A stretch of DNA of 39,484 nt, taken from an uncultured Lachnospiraceae bacterium. Its GTDB lineage: Bacteria > Bacillota > Clostridia > Lachnospirales > Lachnospiraceae. The DNA is taken from NCBI GenBank assembly GCA_947570615.1, contig CANOVJ010000037.1, forward strand, positions 1 through 39,484, written 5' to 3'. This document shows, piece by piece, positions 8,983-16,780 of this stretch (positions within the stretch are counted from its first letter, which is position 1; each line of letters opens with the position of its first letter). The position numbers and the translations under genes are program-made. A model generated the notes under the pieces. The model did not search any database, was not told the DNA's origin, and saw only the letters and a list, made by a program, of their open reading frames with translations.

Positions 8983-9525
8983 TTAATAATTTTCCGCATG
9001 TACCTCAAAATAGCTCTGGGGATGATTACAGGTGGGGCAGACTTCGGGAGCCTTTGTCCCGACCAAGATGTGTCCGCAGTTGCGGCACTCCCAGACCTTC
9101 ACCTCACTCTTTTCAAATACGGCGGCAGTCTCCACATTCTTAAGCAGGGCGCGGTATCTCTCCTCGTGATGCTTCTCGATTTCGCCCACAAGACGAAACT
9201 TCGCCGCCAGCTCAGGGAAGCCCTCCTCCTGCGCCGTCCTGGCAAAGTCTTCGTACATGTCTGTCCACTCGAAGTTTTCGCCGTCTGCGGCCGCTGCAAG
9301 GTTCTCCGCGGTGTCGCCGATCCCATTCAGCTCCTTAAACCACATTTTGGCGTGTTCCTTCTCGTTGTCCGCCGTCTTCAGAAACAGAGCCGCAATCTGT
9401 TCATAGCCTTGCTTTCTGGCCGCGGAGGCAAAGTAAGTGTATTTATTTCTTGCCTGTGACTCCCCTGCAAACGCCGCCTCCAGATTTTTTTCTGTCTGTG
9501 TTCCCGCATACTTTGTTTTTTTCAT
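8983..9525 (-). CDS. rbr: Rubrerythrin
   Basis: A non-heme diiron peroxidase that removes hydrogen peroxide in anaerobes, using electrons from rubredoxin-type donors. The 180 residues show the ferritin-like four-helix domain, with E22, ExxH at 55-58 and a second ExxH at 117-120. A C-terminal rubredoxin-like FeS4 site follows (CRNC at 147-150, CPTC at 163-166). The frame opens at 9555, but AGGAGG seven bases ahead of the ATG at 9525 fixes the start. It is a stand-alone gene with its own sigma-A-type promoter, as is common for this oxidative stress gene in clostridia. Confidence 0.95.
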   Translation of the reverse strand: MKKTKYAGTQTEKNLEAAFAGESQARNKYTYFASAARKQGYEQIAALFLKTADNEKEHAKMWFKELNGIGDTAENLAAAADGENFEWTDMYEDFARTAQEEGFPELAAKFRLVGEIEKHHEERYRALLKNVETAAVFEKSEVKVWECRNCGHILVGTKAPEVCPTCNHPQSYFEVHAENY

Positions 9526-9554
9526 GTGTTTTCCTCCTGACGATTTGTATCCCA

Positions 9555-9583
9555 ATTATAATATTTTTCTGTTCTTTTGTCGA
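9555..9583 (-). promoter_or_regulatory. Rubrerythrin promoter
   Basis: On the minus strand, TCGACA (9578-9583), exactly 17 bases, then a perfect TATAAT (9555-9560), about 30 bases upstream of the rubrerythrin ATG. A PerR-type operator was not recognisable. Confidence 0.75.
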
Positions 9584-9644
9584 GACCCCATGTTGTATGC
9601 TGCATCGAACGCGCATGGGCAAATCGTCATATGGTACGCAGGGA

Positions 9645-9686
9645 GGCCGCAGATACGTTCCCAAAAAGCGTATCTGCGGCCTTTTT
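9645..9686. terminator. Strong hairpin after the FtsX-type permease gene
   Basis: GGCCGCAGATACG (9645-9657) pairs perfectly with CGTATCTGCGGCC (9669-9681): 13 base pairs and an 11-base loop, followed by TTTTT on the plus strand. It lies just past the end of the minus-strand permease operon, whose transcripts would form the same stem but with a poor U-tract. Confidence 0.75.
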
Positions 9687-9716
9687 ACCCTTAAAGTTAA
9701 GTTAACCTTCCGCCGC

Positions 9717-12308
9717 CTACACCTCCGCCAGCCGGAGCCTTTCGATAATGCTCTTTTTGCAAAAGGCGTGGTAGCAGGCCACCGGAATCGCCGCCGAGAG
9801 CAGCCCCAGCACGGGAACGCTGGCCGCGAGAGGCAGGATGTGGAAGCGCCACTCAAAGAATGCCATATTCCTCCCGAGCATGTAGATCAGCCCATAGCTG
9901 ATCACGCTTCCTATGGTGGAGGCCACGGCCAGGGTCAGAATGCCGTACCAGAGCCCCTCCATGGTCAGCATGGTCTCGAGCTGCCTTCCGGTCATTCCCA
10001 CCGCCTGCATCATGGCGAACTCCTGCTTTCTGGCCAGGATCCCGGTGATCATGGCGTTGATCAGGTTCAGAACGCCGATCACGGCCAGGATAAAGGCGAG
10101 CATACCGCCCACCACGGAAAACATATTGGTTTCCTGGGCAAACTCCTTTCGAAGGGACTCCTTGCTGGTGAGCGCCAGCTCGGGATGCCGGTCCGTAATC
10201 CATTCGTCTATGGCCCGGGCAGCCTGCTCCTCCATGCCCTCCCGGATGTCCAGGCAGGCGTGAAGCGCGCCCTCCGGCTGATAGAGCTCCTGAAAATCCT
10301 TTTCACATATCACCAGGGTGGCATTTCCCAGGGTCCACGAACGGGTTCCCAGCGAGTAGGGGAAGTCCGCCACCGCCAGGATCTCCAGCTCCTTTTCGGG
10401 CCCTGGTATGGGATCTCCATCCGGCTCCGTCGCCCTCCGGTATCCTCTCACGCAAACCCTTTCTCCCACAGAGCCGGGCGCCCAGCCGGAATAGTGGTCG
10501 CTGATCAGAATCGCATAGCCGCCCCGGGAAAATTTTTCCAGATCCAGCTCTCCCTCCAGGGCCTCCAGGTACGGGAGCAGTTCCTCGTCCAGAGAGAAAT
10601 TCGTGGTATTGATCTCTCCGGTTTCCTGCGCCTGATCCACAAGCTGGGAAACCCAGGAGCCATGATCGTTTTGCATCCCGGGCGATCTGTAAAACTCCCC
10701 ATACCGCTTAAGCATCTCCGGCGTGGGCTCCATGGTGCCATAGGTATTTTTCACCGTGCTGACGTTCTCCACTCCCGGTATTTCCTCCAGCTCCTCCAGG
10801 ATCTGCGGCGTGAGCGCCTGATAATCCCGCTCACGGGCAGAGAGATTCAACGCGGAAAAATGGCTTACCTGCATATCCTTAAGCAGATATTGCGCTACAT
10901 ACCGGTCAAAGGAGAAACCCCTTACCAGACAGTAAGTTCCATTTAAAAGGATCAGGCTTAAGGAAAGGGACACCACCACCAGCGTGGTCTTTCTCTTATT
11001 GCGCCCCATGTTGGCCGCCGCTATCCTGGCCATGGAGAGCCTTGCGGATTTTCTTTCCTTCTTTTTATACCGGATATTCTCCACATAGCGCACCGCCTCA
11101 ATGGGGGACACCCTGGAAGCCAGCCGGCAGGGCCGGATGCAGCTTAAATAGACCACAAACAGGGAAAACACGGCGGAGAGCGCAAAGATCAGGGGATTTA
11201 CGGATATGTTTCTGACCCCTCCCGTCTCCAGCGCGGCGTAGAGCGCCGGAAGCATTCCTGTTCCCACAAACCATCCCGTCAGAAGTCCAATGGGAATACC
11301 GGCCGCCGAGAGTAAAAACGCCTGCCCCCGCACCATCCGGCGAAGCTGCCTGCCCGTGGTTCCCAGAGTTTTCAGCAGCCCATAGTAACGGATGTCCGCC
11401 GTCACATTGATATAAAAAATATTATAAATAATCAGGTAGCCTGAGAGAATGATCACTCCCAGAATGCCGATCCCCAAAAGCGCCGTGGTCAGATCCACCG
11501 AGGACGTGGCATAGCCCCAGTTTACGCTGATTCTGACCTCATCCTCCGAAAAGCCCGCCCGATCGGTGAGCGCCTGCATCTGTGTCTCCAGATCGAAGGA
11601 GGAATCGAACCTGACCGCCGCCTGGATGGTTCCATCCGCGTATATGTGCTTTCCCTCTCTGGCAAGCTCGTTGTAATTTTCCTGCAAAAGCGGCACGTTT
11701 TCCTCCAGCCAGGACCTCGAGATCCAGAGCTCCTCGGCGTGGGAGGCGTCGTTGGAATACCAGAAGCCGCTTAAGACAAATTCCTCCTCAAGGATCTTCT
11801 CCTGCCCATTCTCGTCATGGGTGAAAATATTGAGGGGGACTTTTTCTCCCACCGCCAGGGGAATCTTCAGGGCTTCAAGAACCTTGCTGGAGACCGCGCA
11901 CTCGTTTATCTCCTGCGGCATCCTCCCCTCCTGCGGATAGCAGTAGCTCCATTTCGCCGCCTGATCCTGAGCCCAGCGCACCTCCGTCTGGATGGCGTTC
12001 AGCTCCGGGTTACAGGCAAAGCCTGCCACAATATCGCAGGATATATCCCGGAAGCCTCCGGCCGCCTTTATCTGTTCAAACTCCTGCATGGAAAGATATT
12101 TATAGCCCCCGTGGGCGCTGGTGCCGATCTGGCGGAAGGTGGACTCCTGAAAGGAAGTGAGCATGGAGCCTCCCACCGTAAACAACGCCGTGAAGAGCAC
12201 CGAGGTCAGGGCGATGGCCAGTATGGCGATGAGATTTTTCCATTTTTTCTCCCGCATGGTGCGGTAAGAAAGGGTACGGATTACCTTTCGGTTCGCTACT
12301 TTTTTCAT
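9717..12308 (-). CDS. ABC transporter permease with two FtsX-type halves
   Basis: An 863-residue membrane protein of the FtsX/MacB/BceB superfamily. A first membrane helix (about 25-50) is followed by a large extracytoplasmic domain of about 210 residues. A three-helix FtsX block follows (about 270-400), then a fifth helix, a second extracytoplasmic domain and a final FtsX block to the end. Such permeases pair with an ATPase of the MacB/LolD type and act in peptide-antibiotic removal, lipoprotein handling or envelope stress. The ATG at 12308 overlaps the ATPase stop as ATGA. Two sensor-regulator genes upstream in the same direction suggest a self-regulated detoxification module, though it lacks the exact 10-helix BceB layout. 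The substrate cannot be read from the sequence. Confidence 0.9.
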   Translation of the reverse strand: MKKVANRKVIRTLSYRTMREKKWKNLIAILAIALTSVLFTALFTVGGSMLTSFQESTFRQIGTSAHGGYKYLSMQEFEQIKAAGGFRDISCDIVAGFACNPELNAIQTEVRWAQDQAAKWSYCYPQEGRMPQEINECAVSSKVLEALKIPLAVGEKVPLNIFTHDENGQEKILEEEFVLSGFWYSNDASHAEELWISRSWLEENVPLLQENYNELAREGKHIYADGTIQAAVRFDSSFDLETQMQALTDRAGFSEDEVRISVNWGYATSSVDLTTALLGIGILGVIILSGYLIIYNIFYINVTADIRYYGLLKTLGTTGRQLRRMVRGQAFLLSAAGIPIGLLTGWFVGTGMLPALYAALETGGVRNISVNPLIFALSAVFSLFVVYLSCIRPCRLASRVSPIEAVRYVENIRYKKKERKSARLSMARIAAANMGRNKRKTTLVVVSLSLSLILLNGTYCLVRGFSFDRYVAQYLLKDMQVSHFSALNLSARERDYQALTPQILEELEEIPGVENVSTVKNTYGTMEPTPEMLKRYGEFYRSPGMQNDHGSWVSQLVDQAQETGEINTTNFSLDEELLPYLEALEGELDLEKFSRGGYAILISDHYSGWAPGSVGERVCVRGYRRATEPDGDPIPGPEKELEILAVADFPYSLGTRSWTLGNATLVICEKDFQELYQPEGALHACLDIREGMEEQAARAIDEWITDRHPELALTSKESLRKEFAQETNMFSVVGGMLAFILAVIGVLNLINAMITGILARKQEFAMMQAVGMTGRQLETMLTMEGLWYGILTLAVASTIGSVISYGLIYMLGRNMAFFEWRFHILPLAASVPVLGLLSAAIPVACYHAFCKKSIIERLRLAEV

Positions 12309-12985
12309 ATCCGGCTCCCTTCTGTGGTGATCCTGCCGTCCTCGATCCGGATGATCCTGTCGGCCATCTGGGCAATCTCCTCGTTGTGGGTGATCATCAC
12401 AATGGTCTGCTCGAACTTTCTGGCCGTCACCTTAAGCAGCCCCAGCACATCCTGACTGGTGGACGAGTCCAGATTCCCGGTGGGTTCGTCCGCCAGGATG
12501 ATGGCCGGCCTGGCCGCCAGCGCCCTTGCGATGGCCACCCTCTGCTGCTGCCCCCCGGAGAGCTGGGAGGGAAGGCTGTTGACCTTGCTCTCCAGCCCCA
12601 GGGTCTTTACGATGGAATCGATGTACGATGCGTCCACATGATTTCCGTCGAGCTGTACGGGGAACACGATATTCTCATACACATTTAACACCGGCACCAG
12701 ATTGTAGCTCTGGAACACAAAGCCGATCTTCCTGCGCCGGAAAATGGCCAGCGCGTCCTCCTTCAGGGTGGAAATATCCTTCCCATCCACAAAAACGGTA
12801 CCCTCTGTGGGATTGTCCAGTCCCCCCAGCATGTGGAGCAGGGTGGACTTTCCGCTTCCGCTGGTTCCCACGATGGACACAAATTCTCCCTGCTCCACCG
12901 TAAAATCCACACCGTCCAGCGCCTTTACAAGGCTCTCCCCCTGTCCGTAATATTTTTTCAGTCCTTTTGTTTTCAGAATAACCAT
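12305..12985 (-). CDS. ABC transporter ATP-binding protein (MacB/BceA-type)
   Basis: A 226-residue ATPase that drives the adjacent FtsX-type permease. It has Walker [10 protein letters not shown], the Q-loop [12 protein letters not shown], signature [15 protein letters not shown], Walker B with ADEPTGNLD, and H-loop ITHNEE, all intact and typical of the MacB/LolD/BceA clade. The frame opens at 13012, but AGGAGG seven bases before the ATG at 12985 gives the better start. It ends in a 4-base overlap with the permease gene. The 118-base gap upstream contains an inverted repeat that may control it separately from the kinase and regulator genes. Confidence 0.94.
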   Translation of the reverse strand: MVILKTKGLKKYYGQGESLVKALDGVDFTVEQGEFVSIVGTSGSGKSTLLHMLGGLDNPTEGTVFVDGKDISTLKEDALAIFRRRKIGFVFQSYNLVPVLNVYENIVFPVQLDGNHVDASYIDSIVKTLGLESKVNSLPSQLSGGQQQRVAIARALAARPAIILADEPTGNLDSSTSQDVLGLLKVTARKFEQTIVMITHNEEIAQMADRIIRIEDGRITTEGSRI

Positions 12986-13039
12986 CAGACACCTCCTGAT
13001 TATAAGTTTCACCGCAGCTCTTGCGCCGGTTCTAAAAAG

Positions 13040-13098
13040 ACTATATCAGGAAAGCCTTTCTCACTTCTTTCTGAAATCTGACAGTTTTGAAAGAAGTG
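13040..13098 (-). promoter_or_regulatory. Inverted repeat and candidate -10 ahead of the ABC genes
   Basis: CACTTCTTTC (13062-13071) and GAAAGAAGTG (13089-13098) form a perfect 10-base inverted repeat with a 17-base centre. On the minus strand it is followed by TATAGT (13040-13045), a possible -10. The proximal arm falls where the -35 would be, and no good -35 hexamer is present, as expected for an activator-dependent promoter. No T-tract follows, so it is a poor terminator. That the neighbouring response regulator binds here is inference. Confidence 0.5.
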
Positions 13099-13103
13099 CG
13101 CGT

Positions 13104-13973
13104 TTACACGCTCCGGTACAGAAAAAAGGAGAAGGTACTGCCCGCCCCCCGGGCCGACCTTACCCTCACATATCCGCCCTGCCTGGCGGCAATCTCCCGC
13201 ACCAGATACAGGCCAAGGCCCAGTCCCTTCTGCCGGGAGGCCTCCCTGCCTCTGTAAAAACGCCCAAAAATCAGAGCCTGCTCCTCCTCCCGGATTCCCA
13301 TTCCCTGATCCCTCACGTGAACCGCCGAAAACATCTCATAGTTTGTCACCCGGATCCGCACCTGGCTTTTCGCCGGACTGTACTTAATAGCGTTGTCGAT
13401 CAGATTCTCCAGGGCCTCCTGCGTCCACTTCCCGTCAAAGCAGGCCTCCCCCTCCAGATTCTCCGCCAGGAGCCTGATCTGCTTTTCGGCGGCCGTCTCC
13501 CGCAGCGTGGCCATGGCCGCCTCCACCACCGGAGCGATGGGCTGCCGCACCGGGCGCACGGCCAGCACGTCGCTCTCCAGCCGGGACGCCTTCACCAGGG
13601 AACGGATCAGGAAATCCAGCTTCTCCGACTGCTCCCGGATATTCCGGACAATGGGGACGAGCTCCGGATCAGTCTCCTTTTCCTGCAAAATCTGGGAATA
13701 CAGAAGGATATTGGCCAGAGGCGTCTTCGTCTGATGGGAGATATCGGAGATGAGCCGTTTGATCCGCTCCTGCTCCTTAAGAACCCGGCGTTGGGAGCTC
13801 ACCGAGGAGGAGAGAAAGCGCTTCCACTTCACCTCCAGCCGGGAAAGGCGGCTCTCGTCATAGTCTCCCTCCTCAAAGGTATCGTTCATGGCGTCCTCCA
13901 GCATGGACTCCAGCCGGTTCATCACCTGTGTGCGTCTCCATCCTCTATACTTTCCAGACATATCCCTTTCCAT
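13104..13973 (-). CDS. Sensor histidine kinase without membrane segments
   Basis: A 289-residue two-component kinase. The dimerisation box SDISHQTKTPLANI carries the phospho-acceptor H80. The ATPase domain shows the N-box ENLIDNAIKYSP (N194), a DQGMGI G1 box and GLGLGLYLV. The first 60 residues are charged and helical with no transmembrane segment or recognisable sensory domain, so signal input must come from a partner, possibly the ABC permease. The ATG at 13973 overlaps the regulator gene by 29 bases; the ATG at 13961 has GGAAAGGG close upstream and is an equally possible start. It forms a pair with the response regulator just upstream. Confidence 0.9.
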   Translation of the reverse strand: MERDMSGKYRGWRRTQVMNRLESMLEDAMNDTFEEGDYDESRLSRLEVKWKRFLSSSVSSQRRVLKEQERIKRLISDISHQTKTPLANILLYSQILQEKETDPELVPIVRNIREQSEKLDFLIRSLVKASRLESDVLAVRPVRQPIAPVVEAAMATLRETAAEKQIRLLAENLEGEACFDGKWTQEALENLIDNAIKYSPAKSQVRIRVTNYEMFSAVHVRDQGMGIREEEQALIFGRFYRGREASRQKGLGLGLYLVREIAARQGGYVRVRSARGAGSTFSFFLYRSV

Positions 13974-14616
13974 ACACCGTCTGCAGGTGTCCCTCCGCAG
14001 TCTCGCCCAGCTTCGTACGCAGTCTGTTCACTGTGACGGAGAGGGCGTTCTCGTCCACATACTCCGCGCCGTCTGTCCAGATCCTGTCGATCAGCCGCTC
14101 TCTGCCAAGGACAATATTTTTATTCTCCACCAGGATCTGAAGAAGCTTTAATTCGGTTTTGCTCAGGGAGATCTCCTTCTCTCCCCTTTTCACCAGCATA
14201 TCCTCAAAACAAAAGGACAGCTCTCCAAAGCGGCAGACCTGCTTCCTTCCCCTGCCCGCGTTTTTGAGTGTCCTGTCGATCCGCGCCCGCAACACCATCA
14301 GGCTGAAAGGCTTGGTAATATAATCCTCCGCCCCCAGCTCCAGCCCCCGCACCTCATCCAGCTCCAGATCGTTGGCCGTCAGGATGATCACCGGAAAATC
14401 TCTCCCTTCCCTGACCTCCTTAAGCAGATCATACCCGCTGCCGTCCGGGAGATTTAAGTCCAGAAGCATCAGGTCAGGCTCCGCGCCGCCAAAAAGGGCC
14501 CCTCTGGCCTCCTCCATGGTCTCGCACAGGATAAATGAAAAGTCCTCCCGCCCCAGGGCCAGGGCGATCCCCTCCCGCAGCCCCTGATCATCCTCCACTA
14601 CCAGTATATTTTTCAT
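13945..14616 (-). CDS. OmpR-family response regulator
   Basis: A 223-residue regulator. The receiver domain has the acidic pair at D9/D10, phospho-acceptor D53 in LLDLNLPDGS and K102 in YITKPF. The winged-helix DNA-binding domain spans about 130-223 and ends in VYGKGYVWKV. The frame opens at 14631, but GGAGGAG five bases before the ATG at 14616 marks the start. It overlaps the histidine kinase gene, so the two are translated together. The probable target is the ABC ATPase-permease pair downstream, where an inverted repeat lies ahead of a weak promoter; this is inferred from the layout. Confidence 0.93.
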   Translation of the reverse strand: MKNILVVEDDQGLREGIALALGREDFSFILCETMEEARGALFGGAEPDLMLLDLNLPDGSGYDLLKEVREGRDFPVIILTANDLELDEVRGLELGAEDYITKPFSLMVLRARIDRTLKNAGRGRKQVCRFGELSFCFEDMLVKRGEKEISLSKTELKLLQILVENKNIVLGRERLIDRIWTDGAEYVDENALSVTVNRLRTKLGETAEGHLQTVYGKGYVWKV

Positions 14617-14634
14617 GCGGTCTCCTCCCATGAA

Positions 14635-15411
14635 TCAGCTTCTGCCGGGACGGCGAAACGCCACCGTGTCGGTCAGCTTAAGCCCGTATCGCTGAACCAT
14701 CCTCTCCGCAACAGCGATGGATTCGGAATCCCACACTGTGGCGGGCCCGTGGGCGTCTGAGCCGAAGACCACCTGGTTTTTCTCCTGCCCGGCGATTTCC
14801 CAGAACCTCTCGTTGGGGTAATGGCGCTTTGTACGGATTCCCAGAAAATTGATCTCCAGCGGAATCCCAATCTCCCTGGCCCCCTGGCAGAGCCCGCGCA
14901 TGCATCTGTCATAGATTTTACCCTCTCCCGTAAAATTCAACACGTCCGGGTGGGCAAAATACGTAAAACAGCCTGTCCTCAGGGCCTCCAGGGACTGACT
15001 GCAATACCGCTCCAGCCTTTTTTCGTCCGCCGTTGGATCCCCGCAGGGAGCTTCGCCGATCTCATTTCCCAGGAAATGCTGGCCCAGAAGAAAATATTCG
15101 ATGGGGTACTGACCCGTTATCTCAAGCAGCTCATCGAAGTACGCCGGATAATACTCCACCTCCAGCCCCAGCCGGATGTCGATCTGATCCGCGTACTCCT
15201 GCTTCAGCCGCAGAACCGTGTCCACATACCCTTCCAGCTGATCGAGACGCATTTTTACATTGCTGACATGGCCCTGCGGGTACGGCATGGGCGTGTGGTC
15301 GGAAAATCCCAGAATTTTCAGGCCTCCCCGGATGGCGTTTTCCACATATTCCTTTTCTGTCCCCCTGGCATGCTGGCAGCGCCAGGTATGCGTGTGATAA
15401 TTGGCAAACAT
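14635..15411 (-). CDS. PHP-domain phosphatase, histidinol-phosphatase (HisJ/HisK) type
   Basis: A 258-residue metal-dependent phosphoesterase of the PHP family, the type that dephosphorylates histidinol phosphate in histidine synthesis in many Firmicutes. Metal ligands are visible in order: YHTHTWRCQHA at 5-15, GFSDHTPMPY at 35-44, HFLGNE near 132, FAHPDVLNF and the C-terminal FGSDAH. No other histidine genes are nearby, so the substrate is uncertain and other phosphorylated compounds are possible. The ATG at 15411 is preceded by a GGGGGA ribosome site and a strong promoter. The regulator gene follows after only 18 bases, so it may be co-transcribed with the sensor module. Confidence 0.88.
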   Translation of the reverse strand: MFANYHTHTWRCQHARGTEKEYVENAIRGGLKILGFSDHTPMPYPQGHVSNVKMRLDQLEGYVDTVLRLKQEYADQIDIRLGLEVEYYPAYFDELLEITGQYPIEYFLLGQHFLGNEIGEAPCGDPTADEKRLERYCSQSLEALRTGCFTYFAHPDVLNFTGEGKIYDRCMRGLCQGAREIGIPLEINFLGIRTKRHYPNERFWEIAGQEKNQVVFGSDAHGPATVWDSESIAVAERMVQRYGLKLTDTVAFRRPGRS

Positions 15412-15446
15412 TCAGATTCCCCCATTTCCCTGAGACTATTGCTTTC

Positions 15447-15475
15447 TTTATACCGCGCAGAGACGGGAAAGTCAA
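15447..15475 (-). promoter_or_regulatory. Promoter ahead of the PHP phosphatase gene
   Basis: On the minus strand, TTGACT (15470-15475), a 17-base spacer and TATAAA (15447-15452), five of six matches at each box. It starts transcription about 30 bases ahead of the phosphatase gene and may also feed the two-component genes. Confidence 0.75.
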
Positions 15476-15493
15476 TGGGAAAGTCGGCCTGTC

Positions 15494-16729
15494 TCAAAGC
15501 ATCCTCATCCCCCACTCAAGCCCCGCAAGCGCCGCCAGAAATCCAATATTGGCCAGCGTAAAGAGCCGGACATACTCTCCCTTTCGCCCGCTCTCCTGCC
15601 CCGCCACATACTTGTAGGAAATCAGGCTGGCCATGGAGGCGATCAGCGTTCCCAGCCCTCCCAGATTCGTTCCCACAATGAGTCCCCTGTAATTTTCCGT
15701 AAACCCGGACAGAAGAAGCGCCGCGGGCACATTGCTGATAACCTGACTGGCCAGGACGGCTGTCAGCGCCTCCCTGCCCGTGACGACGCTTTGCAGAAAA
15801 TCCCGGAACCCGGCGATTCTCCCCATGTTTCCGATAAAGACAAAAAATCCCGTAAAGGTCAGCAGCAGGGAGTAGTCCACCCGCCCCAGGGTTTTTCTGT
15901 CCAGAATCAGCACAGTGAAAAACACCAGCGCCAGAACCGCCTGCCAGGGAAGAAGATGGGCCACCGCCAGAAGGCAGAGGAAAAACAGGATCAGGTATAC
16001 CGCCAGCAGAAAGGGCGGTTTTGGCCGGAGAGACACGTTTCCCCGGTAAATACTTTCGTATTCTCCCGCATTTTCCTTTTCTGTTTCCGCGGCGCTTCCA
16101 CGCTCCCCGCCAGGGTTTGTCAGCCCGGCCTCCCGCCTCCTTCCGGAAGGCTCCCCCTCTTTCCTGCCCAGAAGTCCGGCCCAGACCAGCAAAAGTGCCA
16201 GCGACAGCGCCGTATACGGAAGCATCAGAAGGACAAACTCCCCCATGGAAAGACCTGCCTTTCCATAAAGATACAGGTTCTGGGGATTGCCCATGGGGGT
16301 CAGCATGCTGCCCAGGTTGGCGGCGATGGTCTGCATGACCACCACCGGGAGAACCAGCGCCTTTCTGCGCTCCCCTCCAAACAGATCCAACACTGTAAAG
16401 GTAAAGGGCACAAAGGTGATCAGCGCCACGTCGTTTGTGATCAGCATACTGAAGAAAAAGCACAGCAAAACCAGAAGCAGGACGATGCCCCGGCCTGTCC
16501 TTACCGTTCCAAGGAGCCTCCGGGCGACCCACCCGAACACGCCGATCCTGTGCAGCCCTGCCATAACGCTCATCAGACTGAACAGAATCGCCAGCGTCCG
16601 GAAATCAATATAATTGGCATATTCCTTATCCGGCGTCACGAAAACTGCGGACACGGCCGCCAGAAGGACTGCGATGCAGAGCACCGTTTCCCTTTTTAAA
16701 AACTCTGCGAGACGATTTTTCTTTTGCAT
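15494..16729 (-). CDS. SLC13/ArsB-like anion permease
   Basis: A 411-residue inner-membrane transporter with about ten hydrophobic segments, resembling the CitMHS/ArsB/NhaD superfamily. Recognisable stretches are SMLITNDVALITFVPF near 94-109 and ANLGSMLTPMGNPQNLYLYG near 137-156, which match the family's re-entrant N-P-x-N loop, and a second repeat TNLGGLGTLIASMASL near the end. A charged cytoplasmic loop (about 192-225) separates the halves. Substrates of the family include dicarboxylates, citrate, arsenite and sodium, and none can be assigned here. GGAGG precedes the ATG at 16729 by eight bases. No arsenic genes are adjacent. Confidence 0.85.
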   Translation of the reverse strand: MQKKNRLAEFLKRETVLCIAVLLAAVSAVFVTPDKEYANYIDFRTLAILFSLMSVMAGLHRIGVFGWVARRLLGTVRTGRGIVLLLVLLCFFFSMLITNDVALITFVPFTFTVLDLFGGERRKALVLPVVVMQTIAANLGSMLTPMGNPQNLYLYGKAGLSMGEFVLLMLPYTALSLALLLVWAGLLGRKEGEPSGRRREAGLTNPGGERGSAAETEKENAGEYESIYRGNVSLRPKPPFLLAVYLILFFLCLLAVAHLLPWQAVLALVFFTVLILDRKTLGRVDYSLLLTFTGFFVFIGNMGRIAGFRDFLQSVVTGREALTAVLASQVISNVPAALLLSGFTENYRGLIVGTNLGGLGTLIASMASLISYKYVAGQESGRKGEYVRLFTLANIGFLAALAGLEWGMRML

Positions 16730-16780
16730 TTGCGGTTCCTCCGATTTTCAATCAGCCAGTGACATACTGATTTGGGCAGG

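Noticed and set aside
9450-10946. 498-codon open frame on the plus strand, opposite the FtsX-type permease
   Set aside because: Third-position GC bias in the real gene removes stops on the other strand. The product is rich in His, Gly, Gln and Arg and resembles no protein.
12986-13012. TATAAT-like sequence just ahead of the ABC ATPase start
   Set aside because: It would start transcription at the ribosome site itself and has no -35 partner. The candidate at 13040-13045 is better placed.
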